This document shows, piece after piece, positions 44,106-54,095 of a stretch of DNA of 64,000 nucleotides (positions are counted from its first letter, which is position 1; each line of letters opens with the position of its first letter). The notes beneath the pieces were generated by a model. It had not been told where the DNA came from. It searched no databases and saw only the letters and a program-made list of their open reading frames with translations. This DNA comes from Clostridia bacterium (GTDB taxonomy: Bacteria > Bacillota > Clostridia > RGIG6154): contig JAFQRW010000008.1 in assembly GCA_017409875.1 (NCBI GenBank), positions 102,920 to 166,919 of the forward strand, read 5' to 3'. The position numbers and the translations under genes were made by a program.

Positions 44106-45440
44106 TTATTCTTTAATTGATTTAAAAAAGTTAAATGTAAGAGGTACTGCAAGAAGAACCGTCAAAACATCACCTATTGGTTGTGCTAGCTGAATTCCTG
44201 TAATTCCAAAGAAATAGGAGAGTATTAAAACAAGCGGAATAAGTGTAAGTCCTTGTCTTGCGGCGGCGAGTAGAGATGCACTTACTGCCTTTCCTACAGA
44301 CTGAAGCATCATATTTGAAATTACAATCCAGGAATTCAGAGGAAAGGTTATTGCCTGATAGATAAGGGCAGGAGCACCTACTGCTACTACTGCACTATCT
44401 TCTCTGAACAGATGAACAAGCTGAGGAGCAAACGTAATCATTGCTATGGCAAGCACTACCAAAAATGCAAAAGAGTATTTTACACAGAACCAAAACGCCT
44501 CTTTTAATCTTCCATAAAGCTTAGCACCGTAATTAAATCCGCAAATAGGTTGGAAGCCTTGTCCGAAACCAATCATTGCCGAGTTTGCAAACATTATTAT
44601 TCTGTTTACTATTGACATTCCGGCAATGGCACTGTCGCCAAAAGCACCGGCAGAAAAATTAAGTACTATTGTTCCTATACTTGCTAAGCCTTGTCTGCAA
44701 AGCGAGGGAAACCCACCTAATATAATTTCTTTTATATAGTAAATGCTTGGCTTAAAGCATCTTATGTCAATTTTTATGTTAGAACCCTTTGAAGTAAGAT
44801 AAAGAAGAATGCTAAAACTTACGGTCTGACTTAAAACTGTTGCAAGCGCAGCCCCTTTAACTCCCATTTTTAAAACAAAAATAAATAGTGGGTCTAATGC
44901 AATGTTTATAAGTCCTCCTGTTACAATGCCTATCATACCATAAAATGAACTGCCTTGAAATCTGAGCTGATTGTTAAGCACAAAAGATGATGCCATTATC
45001 GGAAAGCCGATTAAAATATAAAACATATAATCTTTAGCATATGGATAAATGGTATCGGTAGAGCCTAGCAGATAGGCAAGAGGTTTTAGAAAAATTAAGC
45101 CTGTAATTCCAAGAATTACGCAAAGTATGAAGCATAAGAAAAATCCGTTAGCAGCCATAATCTTTGCAGATTTAAAGTCTTCTTCGCCCAGTTTTCTTGA
45201 TATATAATTTCCTGAACCGTGTCCAAAGAAAAAACCTATTGCCTGAATAACTGCCATAAGTGAAAACGCAACTCCAACTGAAGCAGTTGCAGATGTGTTT
45301 ATTCTGCCAACGAAAAATGTGTCTGCCATGTTGTAAACAGAAGTTATAAGCATACTGAATATTGCAGGGGCAGAAAGCTCCAGCATCAATTTAGGAATTG
45401 GTGCTGTTGTCATGTGAACAAATTTTTCGTGCTGAGTCAT
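44106..45440 (-). CDS. MATE-family efflux transporter
   Basis: A 444-residue protein with 12 membrane helices in two MatE halves. N-terminal LMLELSAPAIFSMLITSVYNMADTFFVGR (family signature, here described, not exclusive) and a second half beginning near residue 230 with GGFPSLCRQGLAS. These proteins export cationic drugs or metabolites using Na+ or H+. Its GGAGG site lies at the end of the RNase J gene 6 nt upstream, so the two are one operon. Confidence 0.9.
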   Translation of the reverse strand: MTQHEKFVHMTTAPIPKLMLELSAPAIFSMLITSVYNMADTFFVGRINTSATASVGVAFSLMAVIQAIGFFFGHGSGNYISRKLGEEDFKSAKIMAANGFFLCFILCVILGITGLIFLKPLAYLLGSTDTIYPYAKDYMFYILIGFPIMASSFVLNNQLRFQGSSFYGMIGIVTGGLINIALDPLFIFVLKMGVKGAALATVLSQTVSFSILLYLTSKGSNIKIDIRCFKPSIYYIKEIILGGFPSLCRQGLASIGTIVLNFSAGAFGDSAIAGMSIVNRIIMFANSAMIGFGQGFQPICGFNYGAKLYGRLKEAFWFCVKYSFAFLVVLAIAMITFAPQLVHLFREDSAVVAVGAPALIYQAITFPLNSWIVISNMMLQSVGKAVSASLLAAARQGLTLIPLVLILSYFFGITGIQLAQPIGDVLTVLLAVPLTFNFFKSIKE

Positions 45441-45446
45441 AAAAAA

Positions 45447-47111
45447 TCAAACCTCCATAATTACAGGCAGTATCATGGGACTTCTTTTTGTTTCTACGTA
45501 AAGATACTGGCTTAATGCGTTCTTAACCGCAGTTTTTATGGAGTTCCAGTCGTGGTTGTTTTTTGATGTGCAATTTAATATTGCGTCACGCGCCCGTATG
45601 CGTGCCTGTTCCATTAAATCTTCTGACTCTCTTACATATACAAATCCTCTTGAAATAACATCAGGACCTGATACAATTTCATTTGTGGAAGAGTCAATTC
45701 CCACAACAACAACTATAAGTCCGTCTTCTGAGAGCAGTTTTCTGTCTCTTATTACAATGTTTCCGACATCTCCTACACCTGAACCGTCTACAAAAACTCT
45801 GCCTGCAGGTACACTTCCCGTTATTTTGGCAGATGAACTGTCAAGCTCTAAAACCTGACCTATTTTCATAATAAATGTATGGTCTTCAGCCATACCCATT
45901 TTGTGTGCCAGTTGTGCGTGCTGCATCAAATGGCGGTATTCGCCATGCACAGGGATGAAGTATTTTGGCTTAGTTACAGAAAGAATTATTTTTAATTCTT
46001 CCTGACATGCGTGACCTGAAACATGAATGTCGGCTATGGATTTGTAAATAACTTCTGCACCGTGCTTAAACAGTTCGTCAATAACTTTTGCAACAAGCTT
46101 TTCGTTGCCGGGAATTGGACTTGCTGAAATAATAACAAGGTCGCCTCTTTTGATTTCAACTTTTTTGTGGTCTAAAGTTGCAATTCTTGAAAGAGCCGCC
46201 ATAGGTTCGCCCTGACTTCCTGTTGTTATAATAACAAGCTGATTGTCGGGATACTTGTTAATGTCTGAAAGTTCAATCAGCACCCCTTTCGGAACTTTTA
46301 AATAGCCCAGTTCATAAGCGGCAGTAACAACACTTTCCATACTTCTTCCTGATACTGCAACTTTTCTGTGGTGCTTAGCCGCACATGTAATAATCTGCTG
46401 AACTCTGTGCACGTTTGATGCAAAAGTAGCTACAATTATTCTTGATTCGCAGGATGAAAAAAGGTCTTCAAATGTTTCACCGACTTTTCTTTCTGACATT
46501 GAAAATCCTGGACGCTCAACATTTGTGCTGTCGGATAAAAGCGCCAAAACACCTTTTTTACCAAGCTCACCAAATCGTGCAAGGTCTAATATTTCACCGT
46601 CTATAGGTGTTGAGTCTATCTTAAAGTCGCCTGTGTGAACTATAATACCCACAGGCGTATGAAGTGCAATGGCCACAGAGTCTGCAATACTGTGATTTGT
46701 ACGGATAAATTCAACGCCGAATGAACCGAGTTTGATTTTGTCGCCTGCATTTACTGAATTTAACTTTGCAGTAGATGAAAGTCCGTGTTCTTTGAGCTTT
46801 TTCTCCAATATGCCAAGGGTAAGCCTTGTGCCATAAATCGGAATATTAATATCTTTCAAAAGATATGGAATAGCACCGATATGGTCTTCGTGACCATGGG
46901 TTAATACAAGACCTTTGATTTTTTCGCGGTTTTTCTGAAGATACGACATATCGGGGATAACAAGGTCAATCCCGAACATATCGTCATCAGGAAAAGCTAC
47001 ACCGCAATCTAAGATAAGAATTTCGTCTTTGAATTCAAAAAGTGTGAGGTTTTTACCGATTTCCTCCAAACCTCCCAAGGGAATAATTTTAATTTTACTT
47101 TTTTTTGCCAC
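45447..47111 (-). CDS. rnj: Ribonuclease J
   Basis: A 554-residue MBL-fold/beta-CASP RNase with endo- and 5' exonuclease activity in mRNA decay. Start GTG after GGAGG. Metal motif LTHGHEDHIGA (about residues 73-83), HTGDFKID, the beta-CASP block with ATFASNVHR, and SGHACQEELK. The C-terminal domain is present. The promoter at 47285-47313 implies a leader of about 165 nt. Confidence 0.95.
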   Translation of the reverse strand: MAKKSKIKIIPLGGLEEIGKNLTLFEFKDEILILDCGVAFPDDDMFGIDLVIPDMSYLQKNREKIKGLVLTHGHEDHIGAIPYLLKDINIPIYGTRLTLGILEKKLKEHGLSSTAKLNSVNAGDKIKLGSFGVEFIRTNHSIADSVAIALHTPVGIIVHTGDFKIDSTPIDGEILDLARFGELGKKGVLALLSDSTNVERPGFSMSERKVGETFEDLFSSCESRIIVATFASNVHRVQQIITCAAKHHRKVAVSGRSMESVVTAAYELGYLKVPKGVLIELSDINKYPDNQLVIITTGSQGEPMAALSRIATLDHKKVEIKRGDLVIISASPIPGNEKLVAKVIDELFKHGAEVIYKSIADIHVSGHACQEELKIILSVTKPKYFIPVHGEYRHLMQHAQLAHKMGMAEDHTFIMKIGQVLELDSSSAKITGSVPAGRVFVDGSGVGDVGNIVIRDRKLLSEDGLIVVVVGIDSSTNEIVSGPDVISRGFVYVRESEDLMEQARIRARDAILNCTSKNNHDWNSIKTAVKNALSQYLYVETKRSPMILPVIMEV

Positions 47112-47284
47112 AATAGTCCTCCAATCCGTAATAAAACAAGCCTGCTTTTTAAAAAAGGGCTTAAAGTTATGTAGTATTTTGAAAAATAATAAGCAAACCG
47201 AAAGTGTTTTAAAAGCATCATATTTCCGCTCAAAATGCTCTTTATCTTTCGATTTTTTTATAATCCGAACAAAATCTTAACCAA

Positions 47285-47313
47285 ATTATACCACAAATGG
47301 AGCGATTTTGCAA
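47285..47313 (-). promoter_or_regulatory. rnj promoter
   Basis: On the minus strand TTGCAA (47308-47313), 17-bp spacer, TATAAT (47285-47290). Confidence 0.75.
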
Positions 47314-47542
47314 TACGGTAACAGTAAAATATTTCCCCTAAATATTTATAATATTCGCAGAAATTTCACAATTAATACATCTATAATACAAAAATTTCAG
47401 TTATAATTAAAGCTGTTGAAAGAAGTGGCAAACTTTAATGTTTGCCTACATTTTTTCATTTCATAACACTCCCTTTTAAGAAAAACAAACAGGCAGCAAA
47501 AGCTGCCTGTTTGTTTTTTTGCGTAAAATGCCCCCAAAACAC
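47314..47542 (+). other. Intergenic region with two orphan terminator-like hairpins
   Basis: No protein gene is supported between the divergent rnj and thrC promoters. The region holds two hairpins: GGCAAAC-TTTAAT-GTTTGCC at 47427-47446 followed by TACATTTTTT, and AACAAACAGGCAGC-AAAA-GCTGCCTGTTTGTT at 47484-47515 followed by a T-run. -10-like boxes TATAAT at 47382 and 47402 have no clear -35. It may encode a small RNA, but this is only a candidate. Confidence 0.4.
47484..47520 (+). terminator. Strong intrinsic terminator without an obvious gene
   Basis: A 14-bp stem with AAAA loop followed by TTTTTTT. The nearest plus-strand gene end upstream is more than 3 kb away. Confidence 0.8.
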
Positions 47543-47571
47543 TTGATTTTTTTGAAAAATTGTTATAAAAT
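47543..47571 (+). promoter_or_regulatory. thrC promoter
   Basis: TTGATT (47543-47548), 17-bp spacer, TAAAAT (47566-47571). Confidence 0.65.
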
Positions 47572-47619
47572 GATATGTTGAATAATGATGTGTGTTTTTT
47601 ACGAAAGGAATGTTTAAAC

Positions 47620-49122
47620 ATGAATTATCACAGCACCAGGAATAAAGAAATTTCTTGCACGGCAGGTCAGGCGATTATTAAAGGCCTTTCTCCTGACGGT
47701 GGACTTTTTGTCCCTGATTTCATTCCTGAATTTTCATTAGATGAAATTTCAAAAATGGCGCAAATGACATATAAAGAAAGAGCATACGCGGTTTTATCAA
47801 AATATCTTACCGATTTTTCAGAGGATGATTTGAAAAACTGTATCGCGAGTGCTTATACTAAGCAAAAGTTCGGTACAGACTCAATCGCACCTTCTTACAG
47901 ATTAAGAAAGGGCGAGTATATTTTAGAATTGTGGCACGGTCCTACATGTGCATTTAAGGATATGGCACTTCAGATACTTCCGCATCTTTTAGTTACGTCA
48001 ATTAAAAAAGAGGGGGTAAACAAAGAGGTTGTTATTTTGGTTGCAACATCGGGTGATACAGGTAAAGCGGCATTAGAGGGTTTTGCTGATGTTGACGGAA
48101 CAAGAATAAGTGTGTTTTACCCAAACGACGGCGTTTCAAAAACTCAGAAGCTTCAGATGGTTACACAGTCAGGAAACAATGTAAATGTAGCAGCTGTTAA
48201 CGGCAATTTTGATGACGCTCAGTCAGGTGTAAAAGCCATTTTTACAGATAAAGATTTTGAAAACCTTGCAAACACACATAATTTTATGCTTTCTTCTGCA
48301 AATTCAATTAACTGGGGAAGATTGGCACCGCAGATTGTTTACTATTTTTCAAGCTATGCTGATTTGATTAAAGGTCAGGAAATAAACTGTGGCGAAAAGA
48401 TTAATATTGTAGTCCCGACAGGAAACTTTGGTAATATTTTAGCTGCGTATTACGCAAAAAAAATGGGACTTCCGGTTAACAAGCTTATATGTGCGTCTAA
48501 CAGCAATAACGTGCTTACCGATTTTATAGAAACAGGTATTTATGACAGAAACAGAAAGTTTAACTTAACTATTTCTCCGTCTATGGATATATTAATTTCA
48601 AGCAATCTTGAAAGATTTTTGTATGATGTTTCAGGAAACAATAACCAAGAAATTGCAGATTATATGAAAAAGCTTGCCGAGGACGGAAAGTATGAGGTAA
48701 GTGATAAGATTAAACAAAAGCTTGCTGAAATATTCAGCGCCGGCTTTGCATCTGATGACGAAACAAAACAGACAATTAAAGCGGTATTTGATAAATATGG
48801 ATACACTATGGATACTCATACAGCAGTTGCTTATGCAGTGTATAAAAAGTATGTTTCAAAGACAAATGACGAAACAAAGACAATTATTGCATCTACAGCA
48901 AGTCCGTTTAAATTCAGTTCAAGTGTTATGCAGGCACTTACCGGTGATAACTCATACGGAAAAAATATGGATGAGTTTGATATTTTAGAAGCACTTAGCG
49001 AAAAATCAGAAGAAAAAGTTCCAAAAGCATTACAAGAGCTTAAAACCAAACCCGTTATTTTTGACGTTACTTGCCAGAAAGATGAATTAATGCAGGTAAT
49101 CAAAGATTTTTTAAGACTTTAA
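47620..49122 (+). CDS. thrC: Threonine synthase
   Basis: A 500-residue PLP enzyme that converts O-phosphohomoserine to threonine. N-terminal NYHSTRNKEISCTAGQAI, then GGLFVPD, the PLP lysine in GPTCAFKDMALQ (about residue 105) and VATSGDTGKAALEG. This is the long, fungal/E. coli-like form. Start ATG 47620 after GAAAGGAATG; the longer frame starts inside the promoter. A phosphoesterase gene follows 24 nt later. Confidence 0.96.
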   Translation: MNYHSTRNKEISCTAGQAIIKGLSPDGGLFVPDFIPEFSLDEISKMAQMTYKERAYAVLSKYLTDFSEDDLKNCIASAYTKQKFGTDSIAPSYRLRKGEYILELWHGPTCAFKDMALQILPHLLVTSIKKEGVNKEVVILVATSGDTGKAALEGFADVDGTRISVFYPNDGVSKTQKLQMVTQSGNNVNVAAVNGNFDDAQSGVKAIFTDKDFENLANTHNFMLSSANSINWGRLAPQIVYYFSSYADLIKGQEINCGEKINIVVPTGNFGNILAAYYAKKMGLPVNKLICASNSNNVLTDFIETGIYDRNRKFNLTISPSMDILISSNLERFLYDVSGNNNQEIADYMKKLAEDGKYEVSDKIKQKLAEIFSAGFASDDETKQTIKAVFDKYGYTMDTHTAVAYAVYKKYVSKTNDETKTIIASTASPFKFSSSVMQALTGDNSYGKNMDEFDILEALSEKSEEKVPKALQELKTKPVIFDVTCQKDELMQVIKDFLRL

Positions 49123-49146
49123 AAGCTTGAAAAGGGGACAAAAAAA

Positions 49147-49827
49147 TTGTCGATATATGCTATTTCCGATCTTCACTTGTCTTTTGACACACAAAAGCCG
49201 ATGGACAAATTCGGCAAACTTTGGGAAGACTATGAAGAGCGTATGAAATATAACTGGAACAGGATTGTTAAAGAAAACGACCTTGTTTTAATTGCCGGAG
49301 ATGTGTCGTGGGCGACATATTTGTCGGAAGCTGTCGAGGACTTTAAGTTTATTGACGGCCTTAATGGGGAAAAATTAATATCAAAAGGAAATCACGACTA
49401 TTGGTGGGAAAGTTTAACAAAGCTTAACGGTTTTGCAAAAGATAACGGATTCAAAACAGTTAATTTTATCCACAACACGGCGTTTAAGTATGAGGACTTT
49501 GTTATTTGTGCCGCCAAAGGATATGATTTTAACACAGAAAAAAGACTTTGCGACAGAGAAAATATCAGAGTAAGGCTTTCACTTGAAGAGGGTATAAAAA
49601 AGGGCGGAAAAATTATTTTAATGCTTCACTACCCTCCGTTTGATAAAAGCGGCAAACTGTATGAGCCTTTAAAGCAAATGTTTGAAGAGTTTGAGGTTAA
49701 TATGTGTGTTTATGGGCATCTTCATGCTCATGCACATGCTTTTGCGGTCAATGAAAAGGTTGAAAATACTGAACTTAGACTGACTTCCTGCGATTTTCTT
49801 GAATTTAAACCATTAAAATTACAGTAA
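49147..49827 (+). CDS. Calcineurin-like metallophosphoesterase
   Basis: A 226-residue protein starting at TTG after AAGGGG. Metal-binding motifs in order: AISDLHLS (N-terminus), LIAGDVSWA, SKGNHDYWW, LMLHYPPF and VYGHLHAHAHA. It belongs to the YkuE/YpbG-like clade of predicted phosphohydrolases; the substrate is unknown. It shares the direction of thrC and may be co-transcribed. Confidence 0.9.
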   Translation: MSIYAISDLHLSFDTQKPMDKFGKLWEDYEERMKYNWNRIVKENDLVLIAGDVSWATYLSEAVEDFKFIDGLNGEKLISKGNHDYWWESLTKLNGFAKDNGFKTVNFIHNTAFKYEDFVICAAKGYDFNTEKRLCDRENIRVRLSLEEGIKKGGKIILMLHYPPFDKSGKLYEPLKQMFEEFEVNMCVYGHLHAHAHAFAVNEKVENTELRLTSCDFLEFKPLKLQ

Positions 49828-49831
49828 AATG

Positions 49832-49860
49832 TTGCAATTACTGACAAATTGTGGTACAAT
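49832..49860 (+). promoter_or_regulatory. tig promoter
   Basis: TTGCAA (49832-49837), 17-bp spacer, TACAAT (49855-49860). Confidence 0.75.
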
Positions 49861-49909
49861 TTACTAAAAAATTTATACATTGACGATTAATATTTTGGAG
49901 GAGTTATAA

Positions 49910-51394
49910 ATGAGTACAAAATTAATTAAAAAAGAAGGCTTTACTGTTGAATTTGATATGACAGTTTCAGCTGAAACTTTTGAAAAGGGAATGCAGTTTT
50001 CTTACAAGAAAAATGTAAAGCACATGAACATCCCTGGCTTCAGAAAAGGTAAAGCACCCAGAAAATACATAGAAAGAATATATTCAGAAGCAGTTTTTTA
50101 TGATGATGCTGTAAACAATATTTTCCCTGAATGCTATACAGAGGCTGTTAAAGAACTTTCTTTAGAACCTGTAGATATGCCAAATGTTGATATAAAAGAA
50201 ATCGGTTCAGGCAAAGAACTTGTTTTAAATGTTAAAGTAGATGTAAAACCTGATGTACAAATCGGTGAATATAAAGGCATTGAAGTTACAGAAAAGAAAT
50301 ATACTGTTAAAGCAGACGAAGTAAATGCAGAAATCGAAAGAATGAGAGACAGAAACTCAAGAATGATTACCGTTGAAGACAGAGCAGTTAAAAGCGGCGA
50401 TACAGCAGTAATTGACTACGAAGGCTTTGTTGACGGTGTAGCATTTGCTGGAGGCAAAGGCGAAAACCATGAGCTCGTTATCGGTTCAAACACATTTATT
50501 CCGGGCTTTGAAGATCAGATTATCGGAGCAAAAACAGGTGATGAAATTGACGTTAATGTTACTTTCCCTGAAGAGTATCATGCAGAAGAATTAAAAGGAA
50601 AAGCTGCTGTATTTAAAGTAAAGGTTAATCAGATTAAAGTTAAAGAGCTTCCTGAACTTGATGATGAATTTGCAAAAGATGTCAGCGAATTTGATACATT
50701 AGATGCTCTTAAAAAAGATATTAAAGCTAAGCTTACAAAGCAAAACGAAGCTCGTGCTAAGGGCGAAATGGAAAACGAAGCTATTGAAAAGCTTGTTGAA
50801 ACATTAAAGGGCGAAATTCCAAACGGAATGATTGAGTCAAGAGCAGAAAGCTTGGTACAGGACTTTGAAATGAGACTTTCACAGCAGGGTATGCCACTTG
50901 ATATGTATATGAAGTACACAGGTCTTACATTGGATGCTATGAAACAGCAGTTTAAGCCACAGGCAGAAATGGCTGTTAAGAGCACATTGGTTCTTGAAAA
51001 AGTTGCACAGCTTGAAAAAATTGAAATTAAAGATAAAGACGTTGATTCCAAGATTGAAGAAATGGCAAAAAGCTACAACATGGAAACCGACAAGCTTAAA
51101 GAACTTTTAAGAGACGAAGATAAAGAAAATATCAAGAAAGACCTTGCTCTTGAAAAAGCTGTTAAAGTTATTTTGGATAATGCAAATTATGTAAAAGAAG
51201 CTGCTAAAAAACCTGCCGCTAAGAAGACAACAGAAAAAGCTGCAACAAAGTCAACTGCAACAAAAACAACTACTGCTAAAAAAACCACTGCAAAAAAGAC
51301 AACAGCAGCAAAAGAAACAAAAGAAACAACAGCTAAAAAACCTGCTGCAAAGAAGACAACAACCACAAAAAAAGCAGCAAAAACTGAAGAATAA
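49910..51394 (+). CDS. tig: Trigger factor with a Lys/Ala/Thr-rich C-terminal tail
   Basis: A 494-residue ribosome-bound chaperone. The N-terminal ribosome-binding domain has the signature GFRKGKAP (about residues 43-50). The FKBP-like PPIase domain covers about 150-240 (VIDYEGFVDG, LVIGSNTFIPGFE). The C-terminal chaperone arms run to about 425. The last 65-70 residues are a low-complexity tail of AAKKTT/TAKKTT repeats like histone H1 or Hc1, which normal trigger factor (about 430 residues) lacks. It is followed by clpP and clpX, the conserved cluster. Confidence 0.95.
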   Translation: MSTKLIKKEGFTVEFDMTVSAETFEKGMQFSYKKNVKHMNIPGFRKGKAPRKYIERIYSEAVFYDDAVNNIFPECYTEAVKELSLEPVDMPNVDIKEIGSGKELVLNVKVDVKPDVQIGEYKGIEVTEKKYTVKADEVNAEIERMRDRNSRMITVEDRAVKSGDTAVIDYEGFVDGVAFAGGKGENHELVIGSNTFIPGFEDQIIGAKTGDEIDVNVTFPEEYHAEELKGKAAVFKVKVNQIKVKELPELDDEFAKDVSEFDTLDALKKDIKAKLTKQNEARAKGEMENEAIEKLVETLKGEIPNGMIESRAESLVQDFEMRLSQQGMPLDMYMKYTGLTLDAMKQQFKPQAEMAVKSTLVLEKVAQLEKIEIKDKDVDSKIEEMAKSYNMETDKLKELLRDEDKENIKKDLALEKAVKVILDNANYVKEAAKKPAAKKTTEKAATKSTATKTTTAKKTTAKKTTAAKETKETTAKKPAAKKTTTTKKAAKTEE

Positions 51395-51408
51395 TTAAAT
51401 CTGCAATG

Positions 51409-51434
51409 CGGCTGCCTTTTGCTTTTGGCAGCCG
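51409..51434 (+). terminator. Hairpin between tig and clpP
   Basis: CGGCTGCC/GGCAGCCG stem with 10-nt loop. There is no T-run, so it may be a processing or weak termination site. Confidence 0.4.
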
Positions 51435-51463
51435 TACATATTAAAAGAAAGGAATGTGAAATT

Positions 51464-52045
51464 ATGAGCTTAGTACCAATGGTAGTTGAACAAACAAGCA
51501 GAGGAGAAAGATCTTACGATATATTCTCAAGACTTTTAAACGACAGAATTATTTTCTTAAGCGAGGAAGTTAACGATACCACAGCAAGCTTGGTTGTAGC
51601 ACAGATGTTATTCTTAGAAGGTGCAGATCCTGATAAAGACATTAATTTTTATATTAACAGTCCGGGCGGCTCAATAACTGCAGGTATGGCAATTTATGAT
51701 ACAATGCAGTATATCAAGTGCGATGTATCTACAATTTGTATAGGTATGGCTGCCAGTATGGGTGCATTTTTGTTAAGTGCAGGTACAAAGGGAAAAAGAT
51801 TTGCACTTCCTAACAGCGAAATTATGATTCATCAGCCTTTGGGCGGAATGCAAGGTCAGGCAACTGATATAAAAATTCATGCTGACAGAATTATCAGAAT
51901 GAAAAGCACTTTAAATCAGATTTTAAGTGAAAGAACAGGTCAGCCTTTAGAAGTTATCGAAAAAGATACAGAAAGAGATAACTTTATGACTGCAATAGAG
52001 GCTAAAAATTACGGACTTATAGATAAAGTTATTGAACACAGATAG
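51464..52045 (+). CDS. clpP: ATP-dependent Clp protease proteolytic subunit
   Basis: A 193-residue serine protease. N-terminal [23 protein letters not shown] region, catalytic Ser in [11 protein letters not shown] (about residue 98), catalytic His in MIHQPLGG (about 123) and Asp in DTERDN. It forms 14-mers fed by ClpX or other Clp ATPases. Start ATG 51464 after AAAGGAATG gives the normal length. Confidence 0.97.
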   Translation: MSLVPMVVEQTSRGERSYDIFSRLLNDRIIFLSEEVNDTTASLVVAQMLFLEGADPDKDINFYINSPGGSITAGMAIYDTMQYIKCDVSTICIGMAASMGAFLLSAGTKGKRFALPNSEIMIHQPLGGMQGQATDIKIHADRIIRMKSTLNQILSERTGQPLEVIEKDTERDNFMTAIEAKNYGLIDKVIEHR

Positions 52046-52116
52046 GTATTTTTGTGCTGAAATTTGTGTACTATAAGTATGTAGTTTGATTTTGCAAAGA
52101 AATGGAGTTTGGTGTA

Positions 52117-53421
52117 ATGGTCAAAGACGATAGAAATCAGGTGCGTTGCTCGTTTTGCGGAAAAACAGAGGAGCAGGTAATGCGTCTGGTTGCCGGACCT
52201 GGTGTTTATATCTGCAACGAGTGTATTGAGCTTTGCAGCGATATTATTTTCGAAGAAGAAAGAAACTTTGATATGTCTGAGCAAATTGCTGAGATATCAG
52301 AGCTTCCTAAGCCTTTGGATATTTTAAATGCTTTAAATGACTATGTTATTGGTCAGGAGCAGGCGAAAAAGACTCTTGCAGTTGCAGTCTATAACCACTA
52401 CAAAAGAATAAACAGCGCAGAAAAAGAAGATAAAAGCAGCGATGTTGAGCTGCAAAAGAGTAATATCTTAATGTTAGGACCGACAGGCTCAGGAAAAACA
52501 CTGCTTGCATCTACTTTAGCTAAAATTTTAAATGTACCTTTTGCTATTGCAGATGCTACAAGTCTTACTGAGGCCGGATATGTCGGAGAAGATGTTGAAA
52601 ACATACTTTTGAAGCTTATTCAGGCTGCAGATTATGATATTTCGCTTGCAGAAAAAGGCATTATTTATATTGATGAGGTTGATAAGATTTCCAAAAAGTC
52701 AGAAAATCCGTCAATAACCCGTGATGTAAGCGGCGAGGGTGTGCAACAAGCACTTTTGAAAATTTTGGAAGGCACAGTTGCATCAGTTCCTCCTCAGGGC
52801 GGCAGAAAACATCCGCATCAGGAATTTATTCAGATAGATACCACAAATATATTGTTTATATGTGGCGGTGCGTTTGACGGACTTGAAAAAATAATCGAAA
52901 AACGTATGGGGAATAAAGTTTTAGGATTTGGAGCAGATGTTAAGGGAAATGGTTTTGTCAAAAGCGGGGAGTATAAGAACGTTCTTCCTGAAGACTTGCT
53001 CAAGTTTGGACTTATCCCTGAATTTGTAGGCCGTTTGCCTGTTGTTGTTACTTTAGATAAGCTGGATGAGGAAAGCCTGATCAGAATTTTGGAAGAACCT
53101 AAAAATGCACTTGTAAAACAGTACAAAAAGTTATTTGAATATGATGATTGCATTTTGGAATTTGAGCCGGAATCTTTAAAGGCTATTGCTAAAAAAGCAC
53201 TCGAAAGAAAAACCGGTGCAAGAGGACTTCGTGCAATCATAGAAAGTGCTATTACAGATGTAATGTTTGACATACCATCACGTGATGATGTTGAAAAATG
53301 CATTGTAACTAAAGAAATGATTGCAGAGGGAGCAAAGCCGGAGCTTGTTTTAAATCCCGAAAAATTACCGAAGAGAAAACAAAAATCTCAGATGGTTAAT
53401 AAAAAAAATGAAACTGCATAG
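52117..53421 (+). CDS. clpX: ClpX ATPase subunit of the Clp protease
   Basis: About 434 residues. N-terminal zinc-binding domain CSFCGK...CNECIELC (about residues 10-38), Walker A GPTGSGKT (about 116-123), Walker [10 protein letters not shown], sensor and the GYVGEDVE pore loop, and the RGLRAIIE C-terminal domain. Start chosen at ATG 52117 (GGAG 9 nt upstream), since [13 protein letters not shown] matches the family start. ClpX unfolds tagged proteins for ClpP encoded just upstream. Confidence 0.96.
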   Translation: MVKDDRNQVRCSFCGKTEEQVMRLVAGPGVYICNECIELCSDIIFEEERNFDMSEQIAEISELPKPLDILNALNDYVIGQEQAKKTLAVAVYNHYKRINSAEKEDKSSDVELQKSNILMLGPTGSGKTLLASTLAKILNVPFAIADATSLTEAGYVGEDVENILLKLIQAADYDISLAEKGIIYIDEVDKISKKSENPSITRDVSGEGVQQALLKILEGTVASVPPQGGRKHPHQEFIQIDTTNILFICGGAFDGLEKIIEKRMGNKVLGFGADVKGNGFVKSGEYKNVLPEDLLKFGLIPEFVGRLPVVVTLDKLDEESLIRILEEPKNALVKQYKKLFEYDDCILEFEPESLKAIAKKALERKTGARGLRAIIESAITDVMFDIPSRDDVEKCIVTKEMIAEGAKPELVLNPEKLPKRKQKSQMVNKKNETA

Positions 53422-53428
53422 CTTTCAT

Positions 53429-53458
53429 TTGCGACCTCTTACCAAAGAGGTCGCAATT
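53429..53458 (+). terminator. clpX terminator-like hairpin
   Basis: Twelve-bp stem TTGCGACCTCTT/AAGAGGTCGCAA with ACCA loop; short T-run. Confidence 0.7.
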
Positions 53459-53476
53459 TGACTTTTGGAGGATAAT

Positions 53477-54094
53477 ATGAGAATAAAACTTATAGTAACA
53501 CAGCCGTTTGGACAAAACTGCTATGTGGTAAGTGATGATGAGAATAGGGCTGTTATAATTGACCCGGGTGCCAGCGAAGAAAAAATTTCTTTATATTTAA
53601 TGCAAAACGCTTTAAAACCCCAGGCAATTTTGCTTACACATGGGCATTTTGACCATGTAGGTGCAGTGAACTTGCTTTCAAAAGAGTATAATTTACCGGT
53701 ATATGCGAATATATATGAAAAAGGAATTCTATCAAATCCGTCTAAAATATATGTGTTTGGTGGCGGTGGAGAGGCTGTAAAGGTTGATAACTGGTTTGAA
53801 AACGGGGATGTTTTGGAGTTTGGCGATTTAACCTTTAAAGCACTTCATACACCCGGCCATACTGTAGGAAGCAGTTGCTTTTTATTAAAAGACAATCTTT
53901 TTTCAGGTGATACATTGTTTCGTGAATCAATAGGCAGATGTGATTTAGAGGGTGGTTCGTTTGAAACAATACTGTCTTCCATAAAGAATAAAATTTATAC
54001 ACTTGATGACAATACAAATGTTTATCCCGGTCACGGAGATATGACAGATGTTGGATTTGAAAAAATTTATAATCCCTATGTAAGAGGAGAATGA
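53477..54094 (+). CDS. MBL-fold hydrolase (glyoxalase II-like, YqgX type)
   Basis: A 205-residue metallo-beta-lactamase-fold hydrolase. THGHFDHVGA (about residue 54), HTPGHTVGS (about 129), FSGDTLF and YPGHGDMT are the metal motifs of the glyoxalase II-like group. The C-terminal glyoxalase II helical domain is missing, as in YqgX/YcbL proteins. Thioester or related hydrolysis is inferred. Start ATG 53477 after GGAGG. Confidence 0.9.
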   Translation: MRIKLIVTQPFGQNCYVVSDDENRAVIIDPGASEEKISLYLMQNALKPQAILLTHGHFDHVGAVNLLSKEYNLPVYANIYEKGILSNPSKIYVFGGGGEAVKVDNWFENGDVLEFGDLTFKALHTPGHTVGSSCFLLKDNLFSGDTLFRESIGRCDLEGGSFETILSSIKNKIYTLDDNTNVYPGHGDMTDVGFEKIYNPYVRGE

Positions 54095-54095
54095 T

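Noticed and set aside
47572-47619. T-box upstream of thrC, or of thrS at 40336-40374
   Set aside because: Both leaders are under 60 nt from promoter to start, far too short for a T-box, and no specifier stem or T-box sequence is present.
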